A DNA stretch of 64,000 bases from Thermococcus thioreducens. GTDB lineage: Archaea; Methanobacteriota_B; Thermococci; Thermococcales; Thermococcaceae. The stretch spans positions 1,984,001-2,048,000 of the forward strand of contig NZ_CP015105.1 of NCBI RefSeq assembly GCF_002214545.1, written 5' to 3'. Of this stretch, positions 14,732 to 22,565 are shown piece by piece (the stretch's first letter is position 1; every line of letters begins with the position of its first letter). Under the pieces are notes generated by a model, which made no database searches, was not told the origin of the DNA, and saw only the letters and a list, made by a program, of their open reading frames with translations. A program made the translations under genes and the position numbers.

Positions 14732-15310
14732 ATGAGGCTCTACGAACCCGTTACACTCGCTATACCGCTCGCGAAGGGAATAGGGGAGTTCATAATGCGC
14801 GAGGGCAGGTTGCCGGACGGTGACGAGCTCCGCGAGATGCTGAAGAGTCTGGGAATGGAGGAGAGCTGCCTCGACCGGGGGCTGGCCCTCTACAGGAGCA
14901 GGTTCCTCATAGCCCTCGCCTTTCCCCGGGGGGAGACGCTGGTGGTTGACGTCATCTCCTCCAGCGGCGAGCTCAGCGACGCGCTGGAGGTCGTGGCCTA
15001 CCGCGACAGGAAGCTTGAGGCATTCGTCGTCGAGATTCTCCCGACCAACGACCTCGAATACGAGGGGAACATAGGCGTTGAGCCGATAATCATAGACGAG
15101 AAAACCCTCGAACTGGAGAGCAGCCCGGTTCTCGGCCACTTCGAGGAGGATGAGGAGGGCCTCTTCCTCGTTATATACCGCGAGACGTACGAGCGCTGGA
15201 AGAGTGGGGGAGACGTTCACACCTGCCCCGTCTGCGGAGGGGAGCTCGTCTGGAAGGGGGAGAAGGCTTACTGCCAAGACTGCGGCTACGGCGTGAGGGT
15301 AAAGGATTAA
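14732..15310 (+). CDS. Conserved hypothetical protein with C-terminal zinc ribbon
   Basis: 192 residues. GGGGTGGGA precedes the ATG, and TTTATAAATT is the TATA box at about 14692-14701. The first 150 residues have no known motif. The end is a CPVCGGELVW...YCQDCGYG zinc ribbon with two CxxC pairs. G/C-rich codon use like the chromosomal core genes marks the return to the host genome right of the tRNA. The role could be in nucleic acid or protein binding; not resolved. Confidence 0.75.
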   Translation: MRLYEPVTLAIPLAKGIGEFIMREGRLPDGDELREMLKSLGMEESCLDRGLALYRSRFLIALAFPRGETLVVDVISSSGELSDALEVVAYRDRKLEAFVVEILPTNDLEYEGNIGVEPIIIDEKTLELESSPVLGHFEEDEEGLFLVIYRETYERWKSGGDVHTCPVCGGELVWKGEKAYCQDCGYGVRVKD

Positions 15311-15332
15311 GTACCTAAGGGGGAACAATCTT

Positions 15333-15899
15333 GTGGTGGAAGAAATGAGGGCCATAAAGTCGCAGCTGGTGAAGTATTCGAGACTCGCCCACGAGCGGGG
15401 CCTTACAGCGGCCTTTGGGGGGAACCTAAGCATAAGGAAGGGGAATCTTGTCTTCATCAAGGCCACGGGGGCGGTGATGGACGAGATGACGGCGGAACAG
15501 GTGGCAGTTATAGACATGAGCGGAAGGCAGGTTTCAGGCGTCAGGCCGTCCTCGGAGTACAGGCTCCATCTGGCAGTTTACAGGAGCCGGCCGGACGTCA
15601 AAGCCATAGCTCACCTCCACCCCCCCTATGCAATAGCCGCAACATCCCTAATCGACTGGGAGCTGCCGATAATGACCCCCGAGGCCGAGATATACCTGAA
15701 GAGAATTCCAATAGCCCCGTTCAGGCCTGCGGGAACCCAGGAGCTGGCCGACGTTGTGGCAGACGCCATACTCCAGTCGGACGCCGTCATATTGGAGCGG
15801 CACGGTATAGTGACCGTCGGAAGAACACTGAGGGAGGCCTTCTACAAGGCCGAACTGGTGGAGGAGAGCGCGAAGCTGTGGTACCTGGGCAGAAAATAG
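15333..15899 (+). CDS. Class II aldolase family protein (fuculose-1-phosphate aldolase-like)
   Basis: 188 residues; GTG at 15333 after AAGGGGGA, or ATG at 15345 after GGTGGA. Class II aldolase motifs are present: GGNLSIR near 31, SSEYRLHLAVY, zinc ligands in AHLHPPYA, PIMTPEAE with the catalytic glutamate region, and the third zinc histidine in ERHGIVTVG. Family members cleave sugar phosphates such as fuculose 1-phosphate to dihydroxyacetone phosphate and an aldehyde. In archaea the physiological substrate is often unclear. Confidence 0.85.
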   Translation: MVEEMRAIKSQLVKYSRLAHERGLTAAFGGNLSIRKGNLVFIKATGAVMDEMTAEQVAVIDMSGRQVSGVRPSSEYRLHLAVYRSRPDVKAIAHLHPPYAIAATSLIDWELPIMTPEAEIYLKRIPIAPFRPAGTQELADVVADAILQSDAVILERHGIVTVGRTLREAFYKAELVEESAKLWYLGRK

Positions 15900-15952
15900 T
15901 TCTCCTTTTTACTCATCAGAAACGCAGGGAAATGAGCGTAAAAAGAAAACGC

Positions 15953-16204
15953 TCACTTGACCTGCTCAAGGGCACCGAGGACCTCCCAGATGATCGTCCT
16001 CGTGTGCATCGGCATGTTCGGGTCCTCGCTTATTTCTTCCAGGATGGCTATGGCATCGGCCGCCCTGACGGCGGGCTCCTTGCTCTCGTCGAGGAGGGCC
16101 TCTATGGCCTGCTCGGCGGCACGCCTTATGTTCCTGGGAACAACGGTGTCCTGGACGACCTGCTCCTTGAGAACCTGCACGATCTGGCCGATGAGCTCGC
16201 TCAT
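15953..16204 (-). CDS. UPF0147 family protein
   Basis: 83 residues, all helical. Marks of this archaeal family are [36 protein letters not shown] and [17 protein letters not shown]0147 proteins are small four-helix bundles found in most Euryarchaeota; function unknown. A GGGGGTGATAG site lies just before the ATG. It is convergent with the aldolase. Confidence 0.9.
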   Translation of the reverse strand: MSELIGQIVQVLKEQVVQDTVVPRNIRRAAEQAIEALLDESKEPAVRAADAIAILEEISEDPNMPMHTRTIIWEVLGALEQVK

Positions 16205-16285
16205 TCTATCACCCCCTTTTCTAAAGAATTGTTACTAAAATCTCCTCGGGTTATCTTAAGCTTTCCTAACTAAAAAACTTTTCGG

Positions 16286-16846
16286 TCAACGTCGAAACCA
16301 GGGGAGGGGAGGGCCAGAACTAAAACTCCACGCCCCTCCTCGCGAGGATGCCCTTCTGGTAGGGATGCTTATTTCCTTCATCTCCGTCACGTAGTCGGCC
16401 AGCTCAAAGAGCCCCTCCGGGCAGTAGCGGCCGGTCAGGACGAGCTCCGTGTGCGGGGCTTTGCTCTTGACGAGCCCCCTGACTTCCTCAACGTCGAGCA
16501 TTTTGAAACCCAAGGCAACGCAGATTTCATCGAGGATTACCAGATCCCACTCGCCACTTGAGACTACCTCCCTGGCCCGCTGAAGGGCCTTTTTGGCGGC
16601 CTCTATGTCGTCCGGTTCGGGGTTTCCGTGGACAAACTTGGGCAGGCCGAAGGACTCTATGACCGCGCCACATTCGGCTATCTTCTTCTGCTCGCCGTAC
16701 ACATTGGGAGCCTTCATGAACTGAAGGATGATGACCTTTCCGCCGGAGCCGAGCATCCTGACGGCCAGGCCGAAGGCCGCCGTCGTCTTCCCCTTCCCGT
16801 TGCCGGTGTAGATGTGAACTAAGCAGAGCTTGTCTTTCCAAGGCAT
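16286..16846 (-). CDS. cobO: Cob(I)alamin/corrinoid adenosyltransferase (CobO/BtuR) with frameshifted C-terminus
   Basis: The P-loop YTGNGKGKTTAAFG at residues 13-26, the QFMKAPNVYGE segment, WDLVILDEI and VLTGRYCPEGLFELADYVTEMKEI are typical of CobO, which transfers the adenosyl group of ATP to cob(I)yrinic acid diamide. After MKEI the frame changes. One base seems lost near 16370: restoring an A gives KHPYQKGILARRGVEF and a stop at 16320, which is the usual family ending. The present frame ends in about 20 unrelated residues (SIPTRRASSRGG). Either a natural frameshift or a sequencing error. Confidence 0.85.
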   Translation of the reverse strand: MPWKDKLCLVHIYTGNGKGKTTAAFGLAVRMLGSGGKVIILQFMKAPNVYGEQKKIAECGAVIESFGLPKFVHGNPEPDDIEAAKKALQRAREVVSSGEWDLVILDEICVALGFKMLDVEEVRGLVKSKAPHTELVLTGRYCPEGLFELADYVTEMKEISIPTRRASSRGGAWSFSSGPPLPWFRR

Positions 16847-16952
16847 GTGGGTTCACCTGATGGATATAATCGCCAGGGGTTTTAAAGGGTGTTGATGGAA
16901 TAGGGAAATGATTAAATTCTCGTTAGTGCAAATCCCAAGATGGTGAAACCAG

Positions 16953-17909
16953 ATGGCGGATTACTTCTTAATATCCCTTTCAAACAGGGAGAATTTGGAA
17001 CTCTGCATAGAGTATGGTCTCGCAGGGTTCACAAATAGCATAAACGGCCTCTGGACCTTTTTTGATATAGATGTTGGGGATTATGTCTCATTTCTATATG
17101 GGGCCCGAGTTAGAAATCTCTACAAGGTTACCAAGAAAGTCGCCTATAAGAACGCCGAGAATCTTCCCCCGTGGCCGCCGATAACATTCAGGTCAAAAAG
17201 AACGTATTATTTTCCATTCAGACTGGTCCTAAAACAGGAAAGGGAATTTAACGAACCGATGGTCAGACCTGAATTTTCTTACGTAGCTGAGAATCTGCTC
17301 TTGAGAGGGGGCTATAGAAAGACCCATTTCCAGGCCGACACGGTAACATTTTATAACGTTTCCGAGATGGGAACAGTATTTGATGGCGAAACCAAGCATC
17401 TAGAGTTAAATGCCGAAACGTTTGAACCTAAGATTGTTTTCAAGAGAGAAAATCAAAGACCTCCCGAGAAGTTCTATTTCAGAGAGCTTGTACTTCAATC
17501 CCTTGTAAGGAGGAAAATTCAATACTCCATTCTCAAAGACGCCTTAGAATTTTTCGGTGTTGATAGTACTCCCGAAGAATTTGAAGTGCTGGGTGAAAAG
17601 GCTCTCCCAGAAGGGTACGTTGATATATTCATCAAACTGAGGCATCCAAGAGGAACAAACAAATACCTGCCTGTGGAAGTCAAAACCGGAAAAGCACAAA
17701 GTAAAGATTTGGGGCAATTAATGGGATACATAAATGAATTCAGTAACGAAACCGTTGGAGGGATATTGATTGCCAAGGATTTCCCAAGATCAATCCTCAA
17801 TAATCCCAAAATATTAGCTGTCAGATATTATTTTAAGGACATAGATCCTTCCGAGGAATACAGCTATGAGGAACTCCTAAAAATGTTGACATTGGAGGTT
17901 ATAGAATGA
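16953..17909 (+). CDS. EVE-like domain fused to PD-(D/E)XK nuclease, putative modification-dependent endonuclease
   Basis: 318 residues. Residues 1-110 follow the EVE/PUA-like plan: [42 protein letters not shown], then YYFPFRLVL. Residues 170-300 hold a NucS/DUF91-like nuclease core with Glu200-region helix, Asp224 in GYVDIFIKL, Glu242-Val-Lys244 in LPVEVKTGK, and [12 protein letters not shown] domains read modified cytosine or other bases, and EVE-nuclease fusions act as type IV-like restriction enzymes. The gene is A/T-richer than its neighbours, a sign of transfer. It overlaps the next small gene by 4 bases. Confidence 0.7.
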   Translation: MADYFLISLSNRENLELCIEYGLAGFTNSINGLWTFFDIDVGDYVSFLYGARVRNLYKVTKKVAYKNAENLPPWPPITFRSKRTYYFPFRLVLKQEREFNEPMVRPEFSYVAENLLLRGGYRKTHFQADTVTFYNVSEMGTVFDGETKHLELNAETFEPKIVFKRENQRPPEKFYFRELVLQSLVRRKIQYSILKDALEFFGVDSTPEEFEVLGEKALPEGYVDIFIKLRHPRGTNKYLPVEVKTGKAQSKDLGQLMGYINEFSNETVGGILIAKDFPRSILNNPKILAVRYYFKDIDPSEEYSYEELLKMLTLEVIE

Positions 17910-18142
17910 AAAAGAGACTGTTCGTGTTTATAACGCCAGATGGAGTAACTTACTCGTCCCCCGATGAGACGTACCCCGACGTGGAAAACCTCCAAGTGCT
18001 CGGATTTGGTGAAGGATCCAATGAAGAAGAAGCGTTTGAGGACTTTATTAAAAACAATAAATGGGTGTTGGAGACTCAATTCAATGAAGTGATCTGTATA
18101 GAAGTTAAATCACGAATTTATCGGGAAAAAGATTTTATCTAA
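17906..18142 (+). CDS. Small partner protein of the EVE-nuclease gene
   Basis: 78 residues, starting in the stop of the nuclease gene (ATGA). It begins [32 protein letters not shown] and ends in [15 protein letters not shown]. The first half has a beta plan with a conserved 'vLGf..G.neeeA' stretch; the rest is helical. No function is known; the overlap suggests it works with the nuclease, perhaps as a regulator or immunity subunit. Confidence 0.6.
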   Translation: MKKRLFVFITPDGVTYSSPDETYPDVENLQVLGFGEGSNEEEAFEDFIKNNKWVLETQFNEVICIEVKSRIYREKDFI

Positions 18143-18626
18143 GTAACAGACGTTCAGCGAGCTCGACTTCAAGCCTCTCATTCCAAAGCTGAAGTTCATC
18201 ACGAACAAAAAAGCGCTGGAGCGGGCACCTGATGGGTAAGGCGATGAGAGAACTGCCAAAGGAGGACTACAAGCTTATTGAAAGCCTGCTTTGACCGAAG
18301 AGAACGCTATCTTTCTGCCAATACTAAAACTTTGGGAAAGTCTCATCAAGTTTGTGATTTTCCTCATATCTCCCCTATTATTGTGATTTTATACTCCGAG
18401 GGTTTTATAGAGGAATGCGGTTCTAACTCGCTCTCGAATAGGGTTTGCTCTTTTTAGCGCTCCATAGGAGCGCGAGTTGGAGTAAACCCACTTGAAAGTT
18501 AGCCATTAAGAGTGCATTCAACCGAAAAACAGTTCCTTGAATTCGGAAATCATTAACTACAAAAGAGCACCTTGGATAAGAATCACGAACCTTGATCAAA
18601 CTTTTGCTCAGTAAATCTTTGGGGGT
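18143..18626. other. Gene-poor stretch with a possible gene remnant
   Basis: Bases 18150-18294 read as broken coding sequence on the plus strand: [19 protein letters not shown], then [10 protein letters not shown] and a stop, followed in another frame by [19 protein letters not shown] and a stop. These look like the tail of one decayed gene that cannot be named. Further on, a GCGCTCC/GGAGCGC hairpin with an ATA loop lies near 18459-18475. Nothing else is seen before the hairpin repeat. Confidence 0.4.
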
Positions 18627-18781
18627 GGGGGCGTAAGCCCCCCAGAGGATTAAGGAATAAGGAAGGTGGGGAAACGTAGTTTCCCAAGTTTTGGAGAAAA
18701 AGCGGGGTTGTGGGGTGGAACCCCACACCGGGGGTTTGAGAGTACAGAGAGATAAGGGGGCGGAGCCCCCTTGTCTTTCGT
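18627..18781. repeat. Four-hairpin repeat, copy 1
   Basis: Four perfect short hairpins follow in a row: GGGGGC/GCCCCC with loop GTAA (18627-18642), GGGAAAC/GTTTCCC with loop GTA (18669-18685), TGTGGGGT/ACCCCACA with loop GGA (18709-18727), and GGGGGC/GCCCCC with loop GGA (18756-18770). Bases 18661-18781 match 22391-22511 in all but one position, in the same orientation. The copy ends 3 bases before the CCA end of tRNA-His. It does not code for protein. Confidence 0.9.
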
Positions 18782-18784
18782 TTC

Positions 18785-18862
18785 TGGGGCCAGGGCCGGG
18801 ATTTGAACCCGGGCTAGGGGATCCACAGTCCCCTGTGCTAACCAGGCTACACCACCCTGGCC
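18785..18862 (-). tRNA. tRNA-His (GTG)
   Basis: The minus strand has an encoded extra G at the -1 position pairing with discriminator C, the acceptor stem GCCAGGG/CCCTGGC, anticodon stem GGGGA/TCCCC with loop CTGTGGA (anticodon GTG), T-loop GTTCAAAT and encoded CCA. G-1 with C73 is the identity element of archaeal tRNA-His. No intron. Confidence 0.95.
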
Positions 18863-19002
18863 ATTTCCAGCTAAACCTTTTGGGTTAGCTTTATAAAGTT
18901 TTCGACGGAAGGGGCTGAAAGAGGGAGCTGAGACCTTTTACATACCATAACTGATAGCTGGGGAGAGATTTAGCAGGACAGCGGGCTTTGGGAGGTTTAG
19001 AT

Positions 19003-19629
19003 ATGAAGGCAAAGCGCGAGGCACTCACCAGCCTCTTCAGGGCCATGAGGGAGGGAAAAGTTGACGAGGACATAATCGACCTCCTCCTGCTCATCAACTC
19101 AATTAATGGAATCTACACGACCAGCTCCTGCTCCGGCAGGATTGGAATCATCGAGGAGCCCGCTTTGGGTGCAAAGCCCCTCTCAAGGTGGCTCATAAAG
19201 GTACACCGTGAGATGACATTTGAAGAAGCAAGAGAAGCTCTCAAAAAGGCAGAAAAGGGACTGATCTTCCTCAAGAGCCAGCCGCCAATATTCCACGTCG
19301 TCGCCGAGGACATCGAGAAAGCGAAGAAGCTCCATGAACTTGGTTTGGCATCGGGATTTAAGTACACCACCTTCAAGGTCATCTCGAAGCGATACCTCGT
19401 TGAGATAAACGCCACAGAGTACCTAACCGCGCCCCTCGGCAGGGACGGGAGGGTTTTAATCGACGATGAGTACCTGAGCTTTGCTCTGGAAGTCGGCAAT
19501 TCCATGCTGATGAGGAGCAAGGGGAGACTGCCGCGCCTGGGGAGAAACTTCAGAAAGCTGAGGGAAGAGCTCGGAGAAGACGAGCTGTTCTACGAGCTGG
19601 CGGAGAAGTTCGAAATCAAAGCCAGGTGA
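19003..19629 (+). CDS. taw3: tRNA wybutosine-synthesis protein Taw3 (TYW3)
   Basis: 208 residues from the ATG at 19003 after GGGAGGT. Family features: VDEDIIDLLLLINSINGIYTTSSCSGRI near residues 20-48, with the conserved SSCSGR, then a WLIKVHR strand and QPPIFHVVAEDI. TYW3 methylates the imidazopurine base at position 37 of tRNA-Phe with SAM in the wyosine pathway. Length is normal. It stands alone, between the hairpin repeat and lplA. Confidence 0.9.
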   Translation: MKAKREALTSLFRAMREGKVDEDIIDLLLLINSINGIYTTSSCSGRIGIIEEPALGAKPLSRWLIKVHREMTFEEAREALKKAEKGLIFLKSQPPIFHVVAEDIEKAKKLHELGLASGFKYTTFKVISKRYLVEINATEYLTAPLGRDGRVLIDDEYLSFALEVGNSMLMRSKGRLPRLGRNFRKLREELGEDELFYELAEKFEIKAR

Positions 19630-19661
19630 GACTCATGTAGCTCTTCATGGAAGGGCATCCC

Positions 19662-19712
19662 GCACTGACCTCTTCCCCGCCCTAAAGGGCGAGGCTTGCA
19701 AAAGAAAAAAAG
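19662..19712. repeat. IS605-type right-end remnant and T-rich tract
   Basis: Bases 19662-19695 resemble the right end of the TnpB element at 20549-20580 (CTGACCTCnTCCCCGCCCTnAAGG shared). The 24 bases 19675-19698 also occur exactly at 21985-22008. The core is a CGCCCT/AGGGCG hairpin. On the minus strand, CTTTTTTTCTTTT follows the stop of lplA and would serve as its terminator. Confidence 0.6.
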
Positions 19713-20462
19713 TTACCTCATCTCATTCCACTCCGGGTTCCCGTACCTCTCTTCCACCAGTCTCTCGGCAAGCTCAAGCTCGTAGTCCGTTAGCCCCCCT
19801 TCCTCCAGCCCGAACGCGGTAAAGAACTTGTCCTTCAGCAGTTCGTAGGCCTCCCAGCGGCTGAGCTTTATCCCCTCGCGCTCCAGCGTTGTTACCCTCT
19901 CCCAGATGCTTGAAACGCCCTTGTCGGCGAGCTTGGCCTTTGAAGCGCGGAGAACCCTTCCGAGCACCTCGACGCGCGTGGAGTACATGAAGGTGCCGTG
20001 CTGCAGGATGATTCCCTTCCGCCTCGTCTGTGCGGAGCCGCTTATCTTCTTTCCGTTGGCAACTATGTCGTTGAGGCCGGAGAAGCCGGCATCAATGCCG
20101 AGCTCTTTCAAGGCATCGACGAGAGGGCCGGCCAGATAGCGGTAGCTCGTCTCGACGTTTTTGAGCATGGGGTGTAAATCTTCGCCGACAACGACGGAAT
20201 AGGTTATCTCGCCGAACTCGTCGTGGAAGACCGAACCGCCGCCGGTTATTCTCCTCACGACGGGAATGCCGAGCCTCCTGGCTTCCTCAAGGTTGACGTC
20301 GTGGACGACGCTCTGGAATCTCCCAATAGTTACCGAGCTCGGCGAGAAGGCGTAGAGCCTGACCGTGTCAGGGACTTTCCCCTCGATTCTGGCGCGCATT
20401 ATCGCCTCGTCTATGGCCATCTGGACCTCAGGTCTTGCAACTATGAGCGGGATGAACCTCAT
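19713..20462 (-). CDS. lplA: Lipoate-protein ligase A, N-terminal (catalytic) subunit
   Basis: 249 residues. Motifs of the LplA/biotin ligase fold: FSPSSVTIGRFQ near 43-54, RRITGGGSVFHDEFGEITYS near 90-110, LNDIVANGKKISGSAQTRRKG with the active lysine, and HGTFMYST. The enzyme activates lipoate with ATP and attaches it to E2 or GcvH domains. Archaeal enzymes often need a separate LplB subunit for the accessory domain; none is seen next to it. The C-terminal 40 residues are helical (ELELAERLVEERYGNPEWNE). Confidence 0.85.
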   Translation of the reverse strand: MRFIPLIVARPEVQMAIDEAIMRARIEGKVPDTVRLYAFSPSSVTIGRFQSVVHDVNLEEARRLGIPVVRRITGGGSVFHDEFGEITYSVVVGEDLHPMLKNVETSYRYLAGPLVDALKELGIDAGFSGLNDIVANGKKISGSAQTRRKGIILQHGTFMYSTRVEVLGRVLRASKAKLADKGVSSIWERVTTLEREGIKLSRWEAYELLKDKFFTAFGLEEGGLTDYELELAERLVEERYGNPEWNEMR

Positions 20463-20548
20463 GACATCACCAAGGTTAAAAGGTCGTGAGCGTTTTTAAG
20501 CCCAGCGATGATGAGGCCCAAGCCCTTCCGAGGCAACGATGAGGAGAG

Positions 20549-20600
20549 CGCTGACCTCCTCCCCGCCCTGAAGGACGAGGGTTCCAACGAGGAACCCCCC
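20549..20600 (-). ncRNA. Candidate omega RNA 3' part of the TnpB element
   Basis: Directly after the tnpB stop on the minus strand lie GGGTTCC/GGAACCC (20579-20597, 5-base loop) and CCTTCAGGGCGGGGAGG, ending with GGTCAGCGC. In IS605-type elements the omega RNA covers the tnpB 3' end and the right end, with the guide taken from the flank. Only the position and hairpins support it here. Confidence 0.45.
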
Positions 20601-21908
20601 TTACCCTAAAGGCAGGGAGGTTTGAGGGGTCTCATTTAGACCCAAAACAAATTGGGTCTTCGACCCCTCTGGCCCGGTCTTAGGCCAGTTACCCCTCACC
20701 TTGAAGGCTTTCAAACCCTCAAGGCTCGGGGTTATAGCTTTAACCTTCCTCAAAATATTAAAAGCTCCCACAAGGTCAGCATTCATTACAACGCCCTCTC
20801 TACGGCACTTAAACAAACCCCTAACAAAGCGAGCGTTGGGATGGTGTTGGCCACAGAGAGGACAGGATTGCGAAGTGAAAGCCTCATTAACCACAACAAC
20901 ACTAATACCATACTCTTCCGAGACTTCTTTGAGCCTCTTAATCACATAATTGAAACGCCACACGTGGGAAAGGAGAAAATTCTGCTTTTTACCCTTGTCC
21001 GAGTTTCTGGCGATACTCTTAGGATAACCAACGACAATTTTAGAAACCCCAATCTCGTAAAGCCTCCTGACAGTTTGCCTGACTGCAGTGTTAATGTAAT
21101 GTTTAGCCTGAAGCTTGGCCCTCTCGTGCATTCTCTTGAGTTTTCTGCTCGTCTTAGCTCCAGATTTATTGAGTTTTGATTGATACTCTGCAATTTTTCT
21201 CCTCCAGTAAAAATCAATGCTTTTGAGTGGTCTCCCGTTCACGAGGAAGCTTTCACCATTCTCAACGTAAACGGCCATTAAGTTGTTCACTCCCAAGTCG
21301 ATTCCTGCCGAAAGGCTTCCTTTTGGCCTTCTTGGGAGTGCAACCCACTCCCCGCCCTCAAATTTCTCCTCGACTGTAACGCTGATGTGGGCGTACCATC
21401 TCCGCTTCACCTTGTCATAAGTGATTTCTAACCGCCCCTGCTTGCCCTTCAAGTGTATCCTGCCCTTGAATTGGATTTTGAGTATTCCGAACTTACCAAG
21501 TCTCCTCAATTCGAGGACGTTTCCATTAATCCGGTACTGGTCGTTTCTCAGGGGAATTACGAAGAGTTTTCTGCCGTCCTCTTCCCTAACGAATTTGGGC
21601 GGTCTTGGCTTGGACCATTCGGGGAGTTCGCCATTCTTTTTCCTCCTGTTGAGTGAGAAGAACGAACGCCAGCTTTCAGCGTTCTTTCGGGCTAACTGTT
21701 GAACTGTTGAGCCACCAATCCAGTTCTTGAACTCGTAGTATGCTTCTTTTTCTGTCGTTGAGAAGTCGGTTTTGCCGAATTCTTTGAACTGTTTCAAGCG
21801 TTGGTAATTGAGCTTGTTCCAGATTATGGCTGTGGCTTGAGCTAATTCAAAAAGGGCTTTCTCTTGTTTCTTTGAGGGTTGAAGTTTTACCGTTACTGCC
21901 CGCCTCAT
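20601..21908 (-). CDS. tnpB: TnpB-like RNA-guided nuclease with atypical RuvC-II
   Basis: 435 residues. The N-terminal helix-turn-helix-like part ends near 80. The RuvC-like domain has Asp204 (GIDLGVNN) and Asp378 (NADLVGAFN). At the place of the usual glutamate there is Gly294 (IVVGYPKSIARNSDKG). A glutamate at 342 (NEAFTSQSCP) may replace it. The zinc ribbon has Cys349, Cys352 and Cys368, but the expected fourth Cys reads as Glu. TnpB proteins cut DNA guided by omega RNA and help keep the element in place. A few charged residues may be altered by decay. Confidence 0.85.
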   Translation of the reverse strand: MRRAVTVKLQPSKKQEKALFELAQATAIIWNKLNYQRLKQFKEFGKTDFSTTEKEAYYEFKNWIGGSTVQQLARKNAESWRSFFSLNRRKKNGELPEWSKPRPPKFVREEDGRKLFVIPLRNDQYRINGNVLELRRLGKFGILKIQFKGRIHLKGKQGRLEITYDKVKRRWYAHISVTVEEKFEGGEWVALPRRPKGSLSAGIDLGVNNLMAVYVENGESFLVNGRPLKSIDFYWRRKIAEYQSKLNKSGAKTSRKLKRMHERAKLQAKHYINTAVRQTVRRLYEIGVSKIVVGYPKSIARNSDKGKKQNFLLSHVWRFNYVIKRLKEVSEEYGISVVVVNEAFTSQSCPLCGQHHPNARFVRGLFKCRREGVVMNADLVGAFNILRKVKAITPSLEGLKAFKVRGNWPKTGPEGSKTQFVLGLNETPQTSLPLG

Positions 21909-21984
21909 TTCAAAGTATGGTATGCGTTTTAGGCTTTAAAAGAGTGTTGCTTTTCTCATTGAGACCAATTTATCAAATACCGTA

Positions 21985-22008
21985 CCCCGCCCTAAAGGGC
22001 GAGGCTTG
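21985..22008. repeat. 24-bp copy of the IS right-end hairpin
   Basis: Identical over 24 bases to 19675-19698 and followed by the same kind of A-rich run. The core is CGCCCT/AGGGCG. It lies just beyond the left side of the TnpB element, so copies of this hairpin flank the lplA-tnpB segment on both sides in direct orientation. Confidence 0.75.
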
Positions 22009-22390
22009 TGAAAAGAAAAAAGTCAAAGCCCCACCTCGGGGGTTTGAGAGTACAGGAAGCTTTTGGAAAAAGCTTCACCAAAAGTTTGTAGCCCACCCTT
22101 GAAGGCGTCACTACGGTCGGTTTTCCAAATCGAGGGCATTTTTTGAGGGAGAAAACTGCAGAGGCCGGCTAAAATGGTTTACTCCCCTATGACGCCCAAT
22201 GGACGTCTTTTAAGGTTAAACCTCTTTAAAAGGAGCCCCAAAGAGTCCCCCATTCAAAACAACGGACTTCAAATAGAAAACCCAAAATCTGGCACTTAAA
22301 AAAGGGGGAGCTACAAACTTTGATCAAACTTTGCGCAGGCAAAGTTCTGGGGGTGTGGGGGCGTTAGCCCCCCAAGGGATTAAAAAATAA
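22009..22390. other. Gene-free stretch between TnpB element and hairpin repeat
   Basis: It holds a short third copy of part of the hairpin repeat (GGGGGTTTGAGAGTACAG at 22038-22055), an AAGCTTTT/AAAAGCTT hairpin at about 22058-22078, and a TTTGC/GCAAA hairpin near 22331-22343. No frame with a ribosome site is seen. It looks like an assembly of repeat fragments. Confidence 0.55.
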
Positions 22391-22511
22391 GGAAGGTGGA
22401 GAAACGTAGTTTCCCAAGTTTTGGAGAAAAAGCGGGGTTGTGGGGTGGAACCCCACACCGGGGGTTTGAGAGTACAGAGAGATAAGGGGGCGGAGCCCCC
22501 TTGTCTTTCGT
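22391..22511. repeat. Four-hairpin repeat, copy 2
   Basis: 121 bases equal to 18661-18781 except one base (A at 22400 where copy 1 has G). The three downstream hairpins are intact. The first one (GGGGGC/GCCCCC with loop GTTA) lies just upstream near 22358-22373. Both copies have the same orientation, 3,730 bases apart. Confidence 0.9.
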
Positions 22512-22565
22512 AGGGTCAGGGGCCGATTAGTTCATCATCGGAGCCCTCGGACACCTACCCTCACA

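Larger units (their letters stand above)
20530..21960 (-). mobile_element. IS605-group element with TnpB only
   Basis: A single tnpB gene with a hairpin-rich right end (minus-strand orientation) and no TnpA. The right end lies near 20530-20560 (GGTCAGCGC). The left end is somewhere after 21908, before the 21985 repeat. Exact ends cannot be set by eye. End-like sequence also occurs at 19662 and 21985. Confidence 0.7.

Noticed and set aside
14525-15517. Long minus-strand frame of 330 codons across the tRNA-Tyr gene
   Set aside because: It runs through a tRNA and opposite two well-supported plus-strand genes. It has low-complexity read-through character and no ribosome site.
20503-20555. C/D box-like RNA (ATGATGA, CCGA, GATGA, CTGA)
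   Set aside because: The distance from the second C-like box to the final CTGA is too short for a normal guide, and the stretch overlaps the right end of the TnpB element.
18601-22520. CRISPR array
   Set aside because: The repeats are two long copies 3.7 kb apart with internal hairpins; there is no regular repeat-spacer pattern and no cas operon. The Cas4-like gene at 11444 is not linked to cas genes.
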